Counted from the stretch's first letter, positions 1-6,295 are shown. The stretch is DNA of 7,899 nt from an uncultured Schwartzia sp. (GCA_905373705.1 CAJPUA010000034.1:1-7899); one strand, 5' to 3'. Made by a program: numbers and translations. Notes: generated by a model not told the origin, from the letters alone.

Positions 1-78
1 GTACATATCCGTCGACAGGGGCGCCATCGCCGACAACATACCGAGAAATATCATCCACACGATTCTTGTCTTTCCCAT
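1..78 (-). CDS. N-terminus of a Bcr/CflA-type MFS drug efflux transporter (partial)
   Basis: Only the first 26 codons lie in the window; the gene runs off the left edge. The peptide begins MGKTRIVW, continues into a hydrophobic stretch (the start of membrane helix 1) and reaches PLSTDMY at residues 20-26. In the Bcr/CflA branch of the major facilitator superfamily, helix 1 ends in a motif of the form PLS-x-DMY-x-P, so this is probably a proton-driven inner-membrane exporter of drugs or small metabolites. The ATG at 76-78 is preceded by AGGAG (complement of 87-91) at a spacing of 8 bases, which fixes the start. The gene begins only 17 bases after the U-tract of the terminator behind ymdB, and no clear promoter is seen between them. 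The family call rests on one short motif, so the substrate cannot be stated. Confidence 0.7.
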   Translation of the reverse strand, partial: MGKTRIVWMIFLGMLSAMAPLSTDMY

Positions 79-94
79 GCCCCTATCTCCTCAT

Positions 95-123
95 AAAAAA
101 GGCCGCCGCCAAGGCGGCAGCCC
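95..123 (-). terminator. Rho-independent terminator after the ymdB-type gene
   Basis: On the minus strand a GC-rich hairpin of 9 pairs (one G-U) with the four-base loop CTTG occupies 101-123. It is followed directly by six T residues (complement of 95-100). It lies 21 bases after the stop codon of the ymdB-type gene, and its U-tract runs into the leader of the efflux gene that starts at 78. It probably ends the ymdB transcript; some read-through would feed the transporter gene. Confidence 0.85.
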
Positions 124-143
124 AAAGACGCCGGCACTGTTCC

Positions 144-907
144 CTATTCCTCCCGGCGCAAGACGCGCTCAATCTTCGTCGTCCGGTTCGTCGTATCGTC
201 AATGGTAATAAGAACGCCGGCGTAGACCGACGGCCCCGCCGCCACCTCAAACCGCACCGGCAGTCCCGTGGTAAATTTTTTCAGAATACATTCCGGCTTT
301 ACGCCCAGCACGGAATTATACGGTCCCGTCATGCCAAGGTCGCTGATGTACGCCGTTCCCCGCGGCAATATCCGCTCGTCGGCGGTCTGAACATGAGTAT
401 GCGTCCCCACGACGGCGTTCACCACGCCATCGCCATTTTCTCCGAAGTCGTCTCGGCATGAAAATCGAGCAGAATAATATCGCATACGTCCCGCATTTCC
501 CGCAGGATCTCCTCGACCTTCTGAAACGGGCAGTCCATGGCGGGCATAAACGCCCGCCCGGAAAGATTCATGACGCCGACCGTTTTGGCGCGAAGCGGAT
601 AAGCGCACCAACCCCGCCCCGGCGCCCCTGCGGGATAATTCGCCGGCCGGACAAGGTACGGCTCGGCGTCGATAATCTCGTGCACCTCTTTTTTATCCCA
701 GATATGGTTACCGCTCGTCACGACGTCGGCCCCGCCGCGCGTCAGCTCGTCGAAAGCCCGGCGGGTCAGTCCCTTCCCCCCGGCGGCGTTTTCGCCGTTC
801 ACCACAACGAGATCCGCCGTGAGCTCCTGCCGCAGCCGCGGCGTAAATTCAGCAAAGGCCGCCCTTCCCGGGCGGCCGACAACATCACCGATCATTAAAA
901 TGCGCAA
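144..907 (-). pseudogene. ymdB: YmdB-type metallophosphoesterase (TIGR00282 family), frameshifted
   Basis: YmdB of Bacillus is a cytoplasmic dinuclear-metal phosphodiesterase that acts on cyclic nucleotides and influences biofilm and multicellular development. The first 162 residues are in one frame: D8 in MIGDVVG, E39-N40 in NGENAAGG, N67-H68 in SGNHIWD and H150 in DFHAE. Translation then stops right after SEKMAMAW. The rest of the family sequence continues in another minus frame, with DGVVNAVVGTHTHVQTAD (the last two metal histidines), GMTGPY and a normal C-terminus ending at 144. Intact relatives read W-Y-x-D-G across the junction. The sequence fits loss of 16 bases between two copies of GATGGCGTGG, one copy of which remains at 422-431. 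The TTG start at 905-907 has GAGGG 7 bases upstream, and the stop codon of the preceding gene overlaps that site, so the two are probably coupled. All metal ligands survive, so the lesion is recent or a sequencing or assembly error. Confidence 0.85.
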
Positions 908-917
908 AGCAAAACCC

Positions 918-1439
918 TCACTTATTGAATACCAGCACGCGGCCTTCCTCCCGAATCCCGATCATTCGGTTCGGCACCCGGGCGATTTTCAGCGTGCCGA
1001 TCATGTGATCGATCGCTTCCTCGTGCGCCGCGATATCAAGCTCCAGCTCCTCCGGCTCGCTGTCAGGATCGCGAATGAGAATATCGCCGAAATGTTCCCG
1101 CATAATCGTCGAAATCAGGCTGATCTCTCCTTGCGAAATCGATCGCATGTCGCGAATAATATGGAAAAACGCCGTGTGTCCCTGCCCTTCGAGGAAGATC
1201 TCGATGCGGCCCCCGTCATATCCTTCCAAGCTGTGATACGTCAGGATACTCTCCTTAATCAGCGTGCCGACGTTTTCATACGCCGCTCGCTGCGGCACCT
1301 CCCTTAAGGCAAAAGAAAAATGCAGAGCGTCGTCCCCCGGCTCATAGCTGACGGTTCCGATTTCCGGATAGCAGACTAAAATGGAAATCAGGAGATTAAT
1401 CCCGTCCATATTCGGTTTCTTCCCCTTACGAAAACTCAC
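918..1439 (-). CDS. Unrecognised 173-aa protein between rny and ymdB
   Basis: I do not recognise this family. The protein appears soluble: no signal peptide and no convincing membrane helix. The N-terminus is basic (SFRKGKKPN), followed by MDGINLLISILVCYPEIG, which looks like a helix then a strand. An acidic segment lies near residues 125-138 (RDPDSEPEELELD), and the C-terminus alternates predicted strands (RMIGIREEG, VLVF). The GTG at 1437-1439 is preferred because GGAGG lies 8 bases upstream; a GTG at 1446-1448 overlaps that site, and an ATG at 1407-1409 has a weaker AAGGGG about 12 bases away. It is followed after 10 bases by the TTG start of the ymdB-type gene, whose ribosome binding site overlaps this stop codon, so the two are translated from one message. 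A promoter and a hairpin leader lie between rny and this gene. By position it may bear on RNA turnover or on YmdB, but that is inference only. Confidence 0.8.
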   Translation of the reverse strand: MSFRKGKKPNMDGINLLISILVCYPEIGTVSYEPGDDALHFSFALREVPQRAAYENVGTLIKESILTYHSLEGYDGGRIEIFLEGQGHTAFFHIIRDMRSISQGEISLISTIMREHFGDILIRDPDSEPEELELDIAAHEEAIDHMIGTLKIARVPNRMIGIREEGRVLVFNK

Positions 1440-1447
1440 CTGACACA

Positions 1448-1452
1448 CCTCC
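1448..1452 (-). promoter_or_regulatory. Ribosome binding site deciding the start of the 918-1439 gene
   Basis: GGAGG on the minus strand lies 8 bases before the GTG at 1437-1439. The upstream in-frame GTG at 1446-1448 uses the last G of this site as its first base and cannot be served by it. This excludes the longest reading of the gene. Confidence 0.7.
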
Positions 1453-1483
1453 GCTCCCTCGGCGGCGGGCTATCGACCCGCGG

Positions 1484-1520
1484 AAAAAAGAGGATGCTGC
1501 AAATGACTTTCACAACATCC
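1484..1520 (-). terminator. Terminator or attenuator between rny and the unknown gene
   Basis: On the minus strand GGATGTTG and CAGCATCC pair over 8 bp (one G-U) around a 13-base loop. After CT comes a run of six T residues (complement of 1484-1489). The hairpin starts 36 bases after the rny stop codon, so it can end the rny message. It also starts only about 18 bases after the predicted start of transcription from the promoter at 1545-1573, so it could equally act as a leader attenuator for the next gene. A second, smaller hairpin (GCGGG / CCCGC, 1465-1481) follows before the ribosome binding site. Confidence 0.65.
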
Positions 1521-1544
1521 CCCGAAATTCCTTGCCTTGCCTAT

Positions 1545-1573
1545 ACTATATACCGTTTATTTCGCATAGTCAA
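1545..1573 (-). promoter_or_regulatory. Sigma-A-type promoter overlapping the 3' end of rny
   Basis: The minus strand reads TTGACT (complement of 1568-1573), 17 bases, TATAGT (complement of 1545-1550). Both boxes match the consensus at five of six positions with the best spacing. The -35 box lies inside the last codons of rny, so this promoter would drive the unknown gene and ymdB independently of rny. Transcription would begin near 1538. Confidence 0.65.
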
Positions 1574-3101
1574 CCACGCGCGTTTCCCGAATAATCGTCG
1601 CCTTGATCTGTCCCGGATATTCAAGCTCCGACTCGATTTTCTTGACGATGTCGTGCGCCAGCGCGATGGACGCCACATCGTCCACCTTATCCGGCTTCAC
1701 CATTACGCGGATTTCGCGCCCCGCCTGAATGGCATAGCAGTTATCGACGCCGTCAAAGCCCTTGGCAATCTCCTCGAGGCGCGTAAGCCGCTTGAGATAC
1801 GACTCCAGACTCTCGCGCCGGGCGCCGGGCCGCGCCGCCGAAATGGCGTCCGCCGCCGCGACGAGAACCGCTTCAACCGTCGTCGCCTCTTCGTCGCCGT
1901 GATGGGCGGCAATGGCATTGATAACTTCCGGTGATTCGCGGTACTTCTTGGCGATGTCGACGCCGATGGTCACATGCGTGCCCTCGCCCTCGCGATCCAC
2001 CGATTTCCCGATATCGTGGAGGAGCCCGCCGCGCTTTGCCAGCATTACGTCGACGCCCAGCTCGGCCGCCATAACGCCGGCCAGATGAGAGACCTCGATA
2101 GAATGGTTGAGCACGTTCTGCCCGTAACTCGTGCGATATTTGAGCCGTCCGAGAAGCTTAATAATCTCCGGATGCAGTCCATGCACGCCGGTATCGAACG
2201 TCGCCTGCTCCCCGGCCTCCTTGATCCGCTGATCGACTTCGCGCTTTGCTTTGTCTACCATTTCCTCGATGCGGGCCGGATGAATGCGCCCGTCGGTGAT
2301 GAGCTTCTCCAAAGCGATGCGGGCTACTTCCCGGCGCACCGGATCAAAGCCGGACAAAATGACCGCTTCCGGCGTATCGTCGATGATGAGATCCACCCCG
2401 GTCAGAGTCTCTAAAGCCCGGATATTGCGGCCCTCGCGGCCGATGATACGGCCCTTCATCTCGTCGTTCGGCAGCGCCACGACGGAAACCGTCGTCTCCG
2501 CGACGTGATCCGCCGCGCAGCGCTGTATCGCCTGCGATACGATGTCGCGGGCCCGTTTATCCGCCTCGTCCTTCGCCTGCTGCTCGTATTCCTTGATCAT
2601 CTTCGCCTTTTCGTGACGCATTTCATCCTCAGCTTCCGACATCAGCATCGTTTTCGCTTCTTCGGTCGTCAGATTTGAGATGCGTTCCAGCTCGGCTTTT
2701 TGCTTTTCGTGCAGCGCGGCGATAGATTCGCGTTCTTTCGCCAGCTCCTCGTCCCGGGCGATCAGCGCTTCCTCTTTCTTTTCCAGCGCGTCCAGCTTCC
2801 GGTCGAGATTTTCTTCCTTTTGTCCCAGTCGGCGCTCCTGCCGCGAAATCTCGCCGCGCCGTTCTTTCATATCACGATCAAGCTCCTGGCGTTGGCGCTG
2901 AATTTCTTCCTTCGCTTCGAGCATGGCCTCTTTTTTCTTAGCCTCGCCCCTGCTTTCCGCGTCGGCTACGATACGCTTCGCTTCTTCTTCCGCCGAGCCG
3001 ATCCGCGACTCTGCCTGCTGCTTGCGCACCATATAACCGCCGCCTGCGCCGACGATCAAAGCCAGTATTACCGCTAATGATAATTCAACGATAATATACA
3101 C
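1557..3101 (-). CDS. rny: Ribonuclease Y (RNase Y)
   Basis: This is the membrane-anchored endoribonuclease that starts decay and processing of many mRNAs in Bacillota. The 514-residue protein has the full family layout: an N-terminal membrane helix (about 3-25), a long charged coiled coil (about 27-195), a KH RNA-binding domain with the loop GREG at 221-224, and an HD phosphohydrolase domain (about 330-425) with the catalytic pair H362-D363 in LLHDIGK and HHGDEE at 400-405. The C-terminal domain follows and ends YAK. Length and order are normal, with no sign of damage. The start is uncertain: the GTG at 3099-3101 shares a base with the GGAGG ribosome binding site (see the site entry). A near-consensus promoter lies about 80 bases upstream. 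Downstream, the usual partner gene ymdB is separated from it by one unknown gene. Confidence 0.97.
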   Translation of the reverse strand: MYIIVELSLAVILALIVGAGGGYMVRKQQAESRIGSAEEEAKRIVADAESRGEAKKKEAMLEAKEEIQRQRQELDRDMKERRGEISRQERRLGQKEENLDRKLDALEKKEEALIARDEELAKERESIAALHEKQKAELERISNLTTEEAKTMLMSEAEDEMRHEKAKMIKEYEQQAKDEADKRARDIVSQAIQRCAADHVAETTVSVVALPNDEMKGRIIGREGRNIRALETLTGVDLIIDDTPEAVILSGFDPVRREVARIALEKLITDGRIHPARIEEMVDKAKREVDQRIKEAGEQATFDTGVHGLHPEIIKLLGRLKYRTSYGQNVLNHSIEVSHLAGVMAAELGVDVMLAKRGGLLHDIGKSVDREGEGTHVTIGVDIAKKYRESPEVINAIAAHHGDEEATTVEAVLVAAADAISAARPGARRESLESYLKRLTRLEEIAKGFDGVDNCYAIQAGREIRVMVKPDKVDDVASIALAHDIVKKIESELEYPGQIKATIIRETRVVDYAK

Positions 3102-3107
3102 CTCCTT
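3101..3107 (-). promoter_or_regulatory. Ribosome binding site overlapping the apparent rny start
   Basis: The minus strand reads AAGGAGG, and the last G is also the first base of the only conventional in-frame start near it, GTG at 3099-3101. A ribosome bound here would normally start 5 to 9 bases further on, where the frame holds ATT (codon 3, spacing 5) and ATC (codon 4, spacing 8). The next in-frame ATG is codon 24, which would remove the membrane anchor. rny may therefore start at a rare AUU/AUC codon or be poorly initiated. Confidence 0.55.
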
Positions 3108-3184
3108 TTTTTCTCATTTTTCCATTTTTAATTTCTTTAAGTACAGCAAAACAATGATAGTATGTGGCATAACTATACGTAATT

Positions 3185-3213
3185 ATTGTAATGATTTTTA
3201 TAGCGGCTGTCAA
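3185..3213 (-). promoter_or_regulatory. rny promoter
   Basis: The minus strand reads TTGACA (complement of 3208-3213), 17 bases, TACAAT (complement of 3185-3190). That is a perfect -35 box and a five-of-six -10 box. Transcription should start near 3178, giving a leader of about 75 bases. The first part of the leader (about 3157-3178) can fold into a small imperfect hairpin, and its last part is A-rich up to the ribosome binding site. Confidence 0.8.
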
Positions 3214-3272
3214 GGCGCGCGAAGGCCCTGATTCCCAGCCTGGAAAGTTTTTGAGGACTTTTTTTAACGTCG

Positions 3273-3295
3273 AAATCCAATAAAAGATTGAATTT
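3273..3295. promoter_or_regulatory. Candidate operator over the cydA -35 box
   Basis: AAATCCAAT and ATTGAATTT form an inverted repeat with 8 of 9 positions paired around the five-base centre AAAAG. The right arm contains the cydA -35 box. A second small palindrome, CGTTAACG (3300-3307), lies in the promoter spacer. cyd operons are often controlled by redox or oxygen regulators such as Rex. Neither element is a clean match to a regulator site I know, so the binding protein is open. Confidence 0.35.
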
Positions 3296-3316
3296 ATTTC
3301 GTTAACGTTTTATAAT
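3288..3316 (+). promoter_or_regulatory. cydAB promoter
   Basis: TTGAAT (3288-3293), 17 bases, TATAAT (3311-3316). The -10 box is perfect and the -35 box matches at four of six positions. Transcription would start near 3323 and leave a leader of about 35 bases before the cydA ATG, with AGAAGGG just upstream of the start as a moderate ribosome binding site. Confidence 0.8.
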
Positions 3317-3357
3317 TAGAGCCAGATAAGAATGAACGTGAAGAAAGAAGGGCTATT

Positions 3358-4722
3358 ATGGATGTGCTTACTCTGTCTCGATGGCAGTTCGCCATCACCA
3401 CGACGTATCATTTCCTCTTCGTGCCGATCACGCTGGGGCTGTCGCTCTTTCTGGCGCTGCTCCAGACCTACTCCTTGAAGGCCAAGGATGAGGAAACCCG
3501 GCGGGAATGTCGCGGGCTGGTGCAGTTTTTCGGCGTCGTCTTCCTCATCAATTTCGGTCTCGGCGTCGTCACCGGCATCGTGCAGGAATTTCACTTCGGC
3601 ATGAATTGGTCGGAGTACGCCCGGTTCATGGGGGACATCTTCGGTGCGCCGCTGGCCTTGGAGGCGCTGTCGGCCTTCTTCTTGGAGTCGACGTTTTTGG
3701 GCCTCTGGGTTTTCGGGCGAAAGAAGCTCTCGCCGAAGCTCCACTGTCTCTGCATTTGGATGGTGGCGCTGGCCAGCAATCTCTCGGCCTTTTGGATCTT
3801 GGTGGCCAATTCCTTCATGCAGCACCCGGTGGGCTACGCCCTTCGGAACGGCCGCGTGGAGATGACGGACTTTTTCGCCCTCATCACGAATCCCTACGCC
3901 ATTTTGCAATTTGGTCACACCCTCTTCGCCTGCATGACCACCGGCGGCTGTGTTATCCTGGCCATCTGCGCCTATAAGATGCTGCAAAATGGGCCGGCGG
4001 CGCCGGCGTTTCGGAAATGTTTCGGGGCGGCAGCGGTCTACACCATCGTCGGCCTCATGGCGGCCATGGGCAGCGGCCACATGCAGGCCCAGCAGATCGG
4101 GCGGGTGCAGCCCATGAAGTTAGCGGCCATGGAAGCGCTTTGGGAGAGCGCTGATCCCGCGCCCTTTGCCCTCTTCGCCCTCATCGACGAGGCGAAGCAG
4201 GAAAATCCCGTGGAAATCAAAGTGCCCTACGCCCTCTCCTTCATGCTCTACAATCGCCCGGAGGGCGAGGTCAAGGGACTGCGGGAGCTTCAGGAAGCTT
4301 ACATGAAACAGTACGGCTCCGATGACTATCAGCCCCCGGTGACCCTCGTCTTTTGGAGTTTTCGCATCATGCTGGCCACCGGCGGGATGATTTTAGCCAT
4401 CGCGGCGGGGGCGGCCTTCATGCGCTGGCGCAAATTGGAATGGAAGTGGCTCCTGCGTCTCTCCATCTTGGGCCTGCCGCTACCCTTCCTCAGCAACTCC
4501 TTCGGCTGGATCATCGCCGAAGTGGGGCGTCAGCCGTGGCTGGTCTACGGTCTGCAAAAGACCGCTGAAGGATTTTCTCCCATGGTCAGCGCCCGTGAGG
4601 TCCTGATCACCGTCGTGGGCTACACCCTCATCTATTTCGTGCTGGCCATCGCCGGTCTCTACGCGGCGCTTCGCTACATCCGCCGGACTCCCGTTGACGC
4701 GCAGGAATGGAGGAATATCTGA
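3358..4722 (+). CDS. cydA: Cytochrome bd quinol oxidase subunit I
   Basis: CydA holds the three haems and the quinol site of the bd-type terminal oxidase in the cytoplasmic membrane. It oxidises quinol and reduces O2 to water with high affinity. The 454-residue protein carries the expected haem ligands: H18 in TTYHFLF, H187 in QFGHTLF and M338 in FWSFRIM. The membrane acidic residues E102 and E110, the Q-loop pair K254 and E259 (MKLAAMEALWE) and the signature GRQPW at 390-394 are also present. The Q-loop is the short form common in Bacillota, which accounts for the length. The ATG at 3358 aligns with the family start, and no upstream start has a better ribosome binding site. It overlaps cydB by one base and is driven by the promoter at 3288-3316. 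In a fermentative anaerobe it would serve mainly for oxygen removal and microaerobic respiration. Large minus-strand open frames within it are shadows. Confidence 0.97.
   Translation: MDVLTLSRWQFAITTTYHFLFVPITLGLSLFLALLQTYSLKAKDEETRRECRGLVQFFGVVFLINFGLGVVTGIVQEFHFGMNWSEYARFMGDIFGAPLALEALSAFFLESTFLGLWVFGRKKLSPKLHCLCIWMVALASNLSAFWILVANSFMQHPVGYALRNGRVEMTDFFALITNPYAILQFGHTLFACMTTGGCVILAICAYKMLQNGPAAPAFRKCFGAAAVYTIVGLMAAMGSGHMQAQQIGRVQPMKLAAMEALWESADPAPFALFALIDEAKQENPVEIKVPYALSFMLYNRPEGEVKGLRELQEAYMKQYGSDDYQPPVTLVFWSFRIMLATGGMILAIAAGAAFMRWRKLEWKWLLRLSILGLPLPFLSNSFGWIIAEVGRQPWLVYGLQKTAEGFSPMVSAREVLITVVGYTLIYFVLAIAGLYAALRYIRRTPVDAQEWRNI
4709..4713 (+). promoter_or_regulatory. Ribosome binding site deciding the cydB start
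   Basis: GGAGG lies 8 bases before the ATG at 4722-4724. An earlier in-frame ATG at 4707-4709 overlaps this site and cannot use it, so the longer reading, with five extra residues, is unlikely. Confidence 0.8.
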
Positions 4723-5729
4723 TGGATCTCAATATCGTTTGGTTCATCCTCATCACCGTCCTCTTTTCGGGCTTTTTCCTCTTGGAGGGCTTTGACTACG
4801 GCGTCGGGCATCTCGCCCCCTTCATCACCGACGATTCTAAGGAGCGGCGGCTGCTCCTCCATACCATTGCCCCTGTCTGGGACGGCAACGAAGTGTGGAT
4901 GATCACGGCGGGCGGGGCGCTCTTCGCCGCCTTTCCCCATGTCTATGCCACGCTTTTCAGCGCCTTTTATCTGCCCCTCTTCCTCCTGCTCATGGCTCTC
5001 ATCCTGCGCGGCGCGGGGATCGAACTCAGAAATCGCAGCGCCTTTCCCGAGTGGCACAATTTCTGGGACTGGGCCGTCTCTTTCGGGAGCGCCCTCCCGG
5101 CCTTTCTCTGGGGCGTCACGGTGGCGAACCTCTGCGCGGGCCTGGAGATTAATGCCAACATGATCTACATCGGGAAAATGCTGGATCTTCTGTCCGGCTA
5201 CACCATTGTCGGCGGCTTGGCGTTTCTCTTCGTTTTCTCCTTCCACGGGGCGGCGTTCCTGCTCCTTCGCTTAGCACACAGCCCGCTCGAAGAGCGGGTA
5301 TCACGGATGGGGCGCCGGATCGGGCTGGTGGCCATCGCCGTCTTTGCTGTCTATCTCGGCCTCACGGCGGTGCACACGGAGATCTTCTCCATGACCGTGG
5401 CGCCGCTGCTTCTTATCGCGGCCGCCGTCGTCTTCATCGTCGGCTACGTCTGCTTCTTCAGGGGGCGGCCGGTTCCCGCCTTCGCCCTCACTTCCGCCGC
5501 CATCGTCTTGACGACGGTGGGGGTCTTTACGGCGCTCTTCCCCAATCTCATGATCTCCAATATGAACTCGGCGTACAACCTCACCATCTATAACGCCGCT
5601 TCTTCCCCCTACACCCTGACCGTCATGACCATCGCCGCCGCCTGCCTCGTCCCGGTGGTTCTCATCTATCAGGGCTGGACTTACTGGGTCTTTAGAAAGC
5701 GCGTCACCCTTCACGACATGGAGCATTGA
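4722..5729 (+). CDS. cydB: Cytochrome bd quinol oxidase subunit II
   Basis: CydB is the second large membrane subunit of the bd oxidase; it pairs with CydA and stabilises the haem site. From the ATG at 4722 the protein has 335 residues, normal for the family, and is strongly hydrophobic with about eight or nine membrane helices. Family blocks are present in order: GFDYGVG (23-29), WDGNEVW (53-59) with ITAGGALFAAFP after it, RGAGIELR (96-103), and NLTIYNAASSP (286-296). The stop of cydA and this start share a base (TGATG), so the two are translationally coupled. No cydX/cydS-like small-subunit gene and no cydDC transporter genes follow. The transcript ends at the hairpin 5736-5784, and the next gene is convergent. 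Any assembly factors must be encoded elsewhere. Confidence 0.97.
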   Translation: MDLNIVWFILITVLFSGFFLLEGFDYGVGHLAPFITDDSKERRLLLHTIAPVWDGNEVWMITAGGALFAAFPHVYATLFSAFYLPLFLLLMALILRGAGIELRNRSAFPEWHNFWDWAVSFGSALPAFLWGVTVANLCAGLEINANMIYIGKMLDLLSGYTIVGGLAFLFVFSFHGAAFLLLRLAHSPLEERVSRMGRRIGLVAIAVFAVYLGLTAVHTEIFSMTVAPLLLIAAAVVFIVGYVCFFRGRPVPAFALTSAAIVLTTVGVFTALFPNLMISNMNSAYNLTIYNAASSPYTLTVMTIAAACLVPVVLIYQGWTYWVFRKRVTLHDMEH

Positions 5730-5735
5730 GCTACC

Positions 5736-5784
5736 CATAAAATACCCTGCGTTCTCTTGGGGAGGACGCAGGGGTTATTTTATG
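5736..5784. terminator. Bidirectional terminator between cydB and rrf2
   Basis: CCCTGCGT (5745-5752) pairs perfectly with ACGCAGGG (5766-5773). The flanking CATAAAATA (5736-5744) pairs with TATTTTATG (5776-5784), with two unpaired bases between the blocks, giving a 17-bp interrupted stem. T-rich tracts follow the GC core on both strands. It starts 7 bases after the cydB stop, and on the minus strand it includes the rrf2 stop codon (5775-5777), so it serves both convergent genes. Confidence 0.9.
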
Positions 5785-6194
5785 CGCTGATACACGTCTT
5801 GGAGCGTATGGCGCTGCAATTCTTTTTCAAAGGCGTGCTGGACAGCGTGTAAGGATTCGTCTAAAGCGCGGTGGATCTGTCTACCTACCGGGCAGGCGGG
5901 GTGGGGGTGTTCATGGAAGCGAAAGAGGGGGTCGTCACTGTTTGTTTCCACGGCTTTATAGACGTCGAAAAAGGTGACCGCCGATAGGGGGCGGGTCAGC
6001 GTTAGGCCCCCGGGGCCGCGCTTTACCGCGATGAGGTTTGCGTCTTTTAGCTGGGCCATGATGTTGCGGATGATGACGGGATTGCTCCCCACGCTGTCCG
6101 CCAAAAATTCACTGGTGATCTTCGCGGTGGGAGAAAAATACGCTGTCGCCGTCAGGATGTGGATGGCAATGGTAAATTTCGTCGATATTTGCAT
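5775..6194 (-). CDS. Rrf2-family transcription regulator, YwnA type
   Basis: A 139-residue DNA-binding regulator of the Rrf2 family. The N-terminus MQISTKFTIAIHIL is the usual dimer helix. A winged helix-turn-helix follows (about 26-66: FLADSVGSNPVIIRNIMAQL, then the wing RGPGGLTL), and a long C-terminal helix (about 105-127) completes the dimer fold. It lacks the three-cysteine iron-sulfur cluster of IscR and NsrR. Its only cysteine is C101 in HPACPVGR, a motif shared with Bacillus YwnA and related thiol-sensing members. That suggests a redox or electrophile sensor acting as a repressor, with the YwnB-like gene upstream as a likely target. The ATG at 6192-6194 has GAGGTG 5 bases upstream. 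The stop codon lies inside the terminator shared with cydB. I could not find a clean promoter between 6195 and the terminator at 6254-6295. The family is certain; the ligand is not. Confidence 0.92.
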   Translation of the reverse strand: MQISTKFTIAIHILTATAYFSPTAKITSEFLADSVGSNPVIIRNIMAQLKDANLIAVKRGPGGLTLTRPLSAVTFFDVYKAVETNSDDPLFRFHEHPHPACPVGRQIHRALDESLHAVQHAFEKELQRHTLQDVYQRIK

Positions 6195-6253
6195 GTTATC
6201 ACCTCACCTAAGAAATATTCGCCTCGGTCGTCACTTCTTCCTGTCAGCCCCCC

Positions 6254-6295
6254 AAAAATACGGCCGGCACATTTGAAAAGCACTGTGCCGGCCGT
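6254..6295 (-). terminator. Strong terminator between the YwnB-like gene and rrf2
   Basis: ACGGCCGGCACA (6260-6271) and TGTGCCGGCCGT (6284-6295) are a perfect 12-bp inverted repeat around a 12-base loop. On the minus strand the stem is followed by a T-run (complement of 6254-6258), then Gs. It has no T-run on the plus strand. The transcript it ends is presumably that of the YwnB-like gene, whose stop is about 150 bases upstream, which implies a long 3' untranslated region and a separate promoter for rrf2. Confidence 0.8.

Noticed and set aside
1430..1520. T-box or other riboswitch ahead of the unknown gene
   Set aside because: No AGGGTGGNACCGCG-type T-box core or other known aptamer was seen; the leader is too short (about 100 bases) for most classes.
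3250..3268. Possible terminator (AAAGT / ACTTT with T-run, plus strand) upstream of cydA
   Set aside because: Only a 5-bp AT-rich stem and no plus-strand gene or promoter upstream for it to terminate.
3316..4080. 254-codon minus-strand open frame opposite cydA
   Set aside because: It is fully antisense to the haem-ligand region of a clear cydA gene, has low-complexity charged composition and no ribosome binding site; it is a GC-driven shadow.
4707..4721. Upstream ATG for cydB
   Set aside because: It overlaps the GGAGG that properly serves the ATG at 4722.
4674..5246. 190-codon minus-strand open frame opposite cydB
   Set aside because: Antisense shadow of conserved cydB blocks; Glu/Gly/Arg-rich with no recognisable motif.
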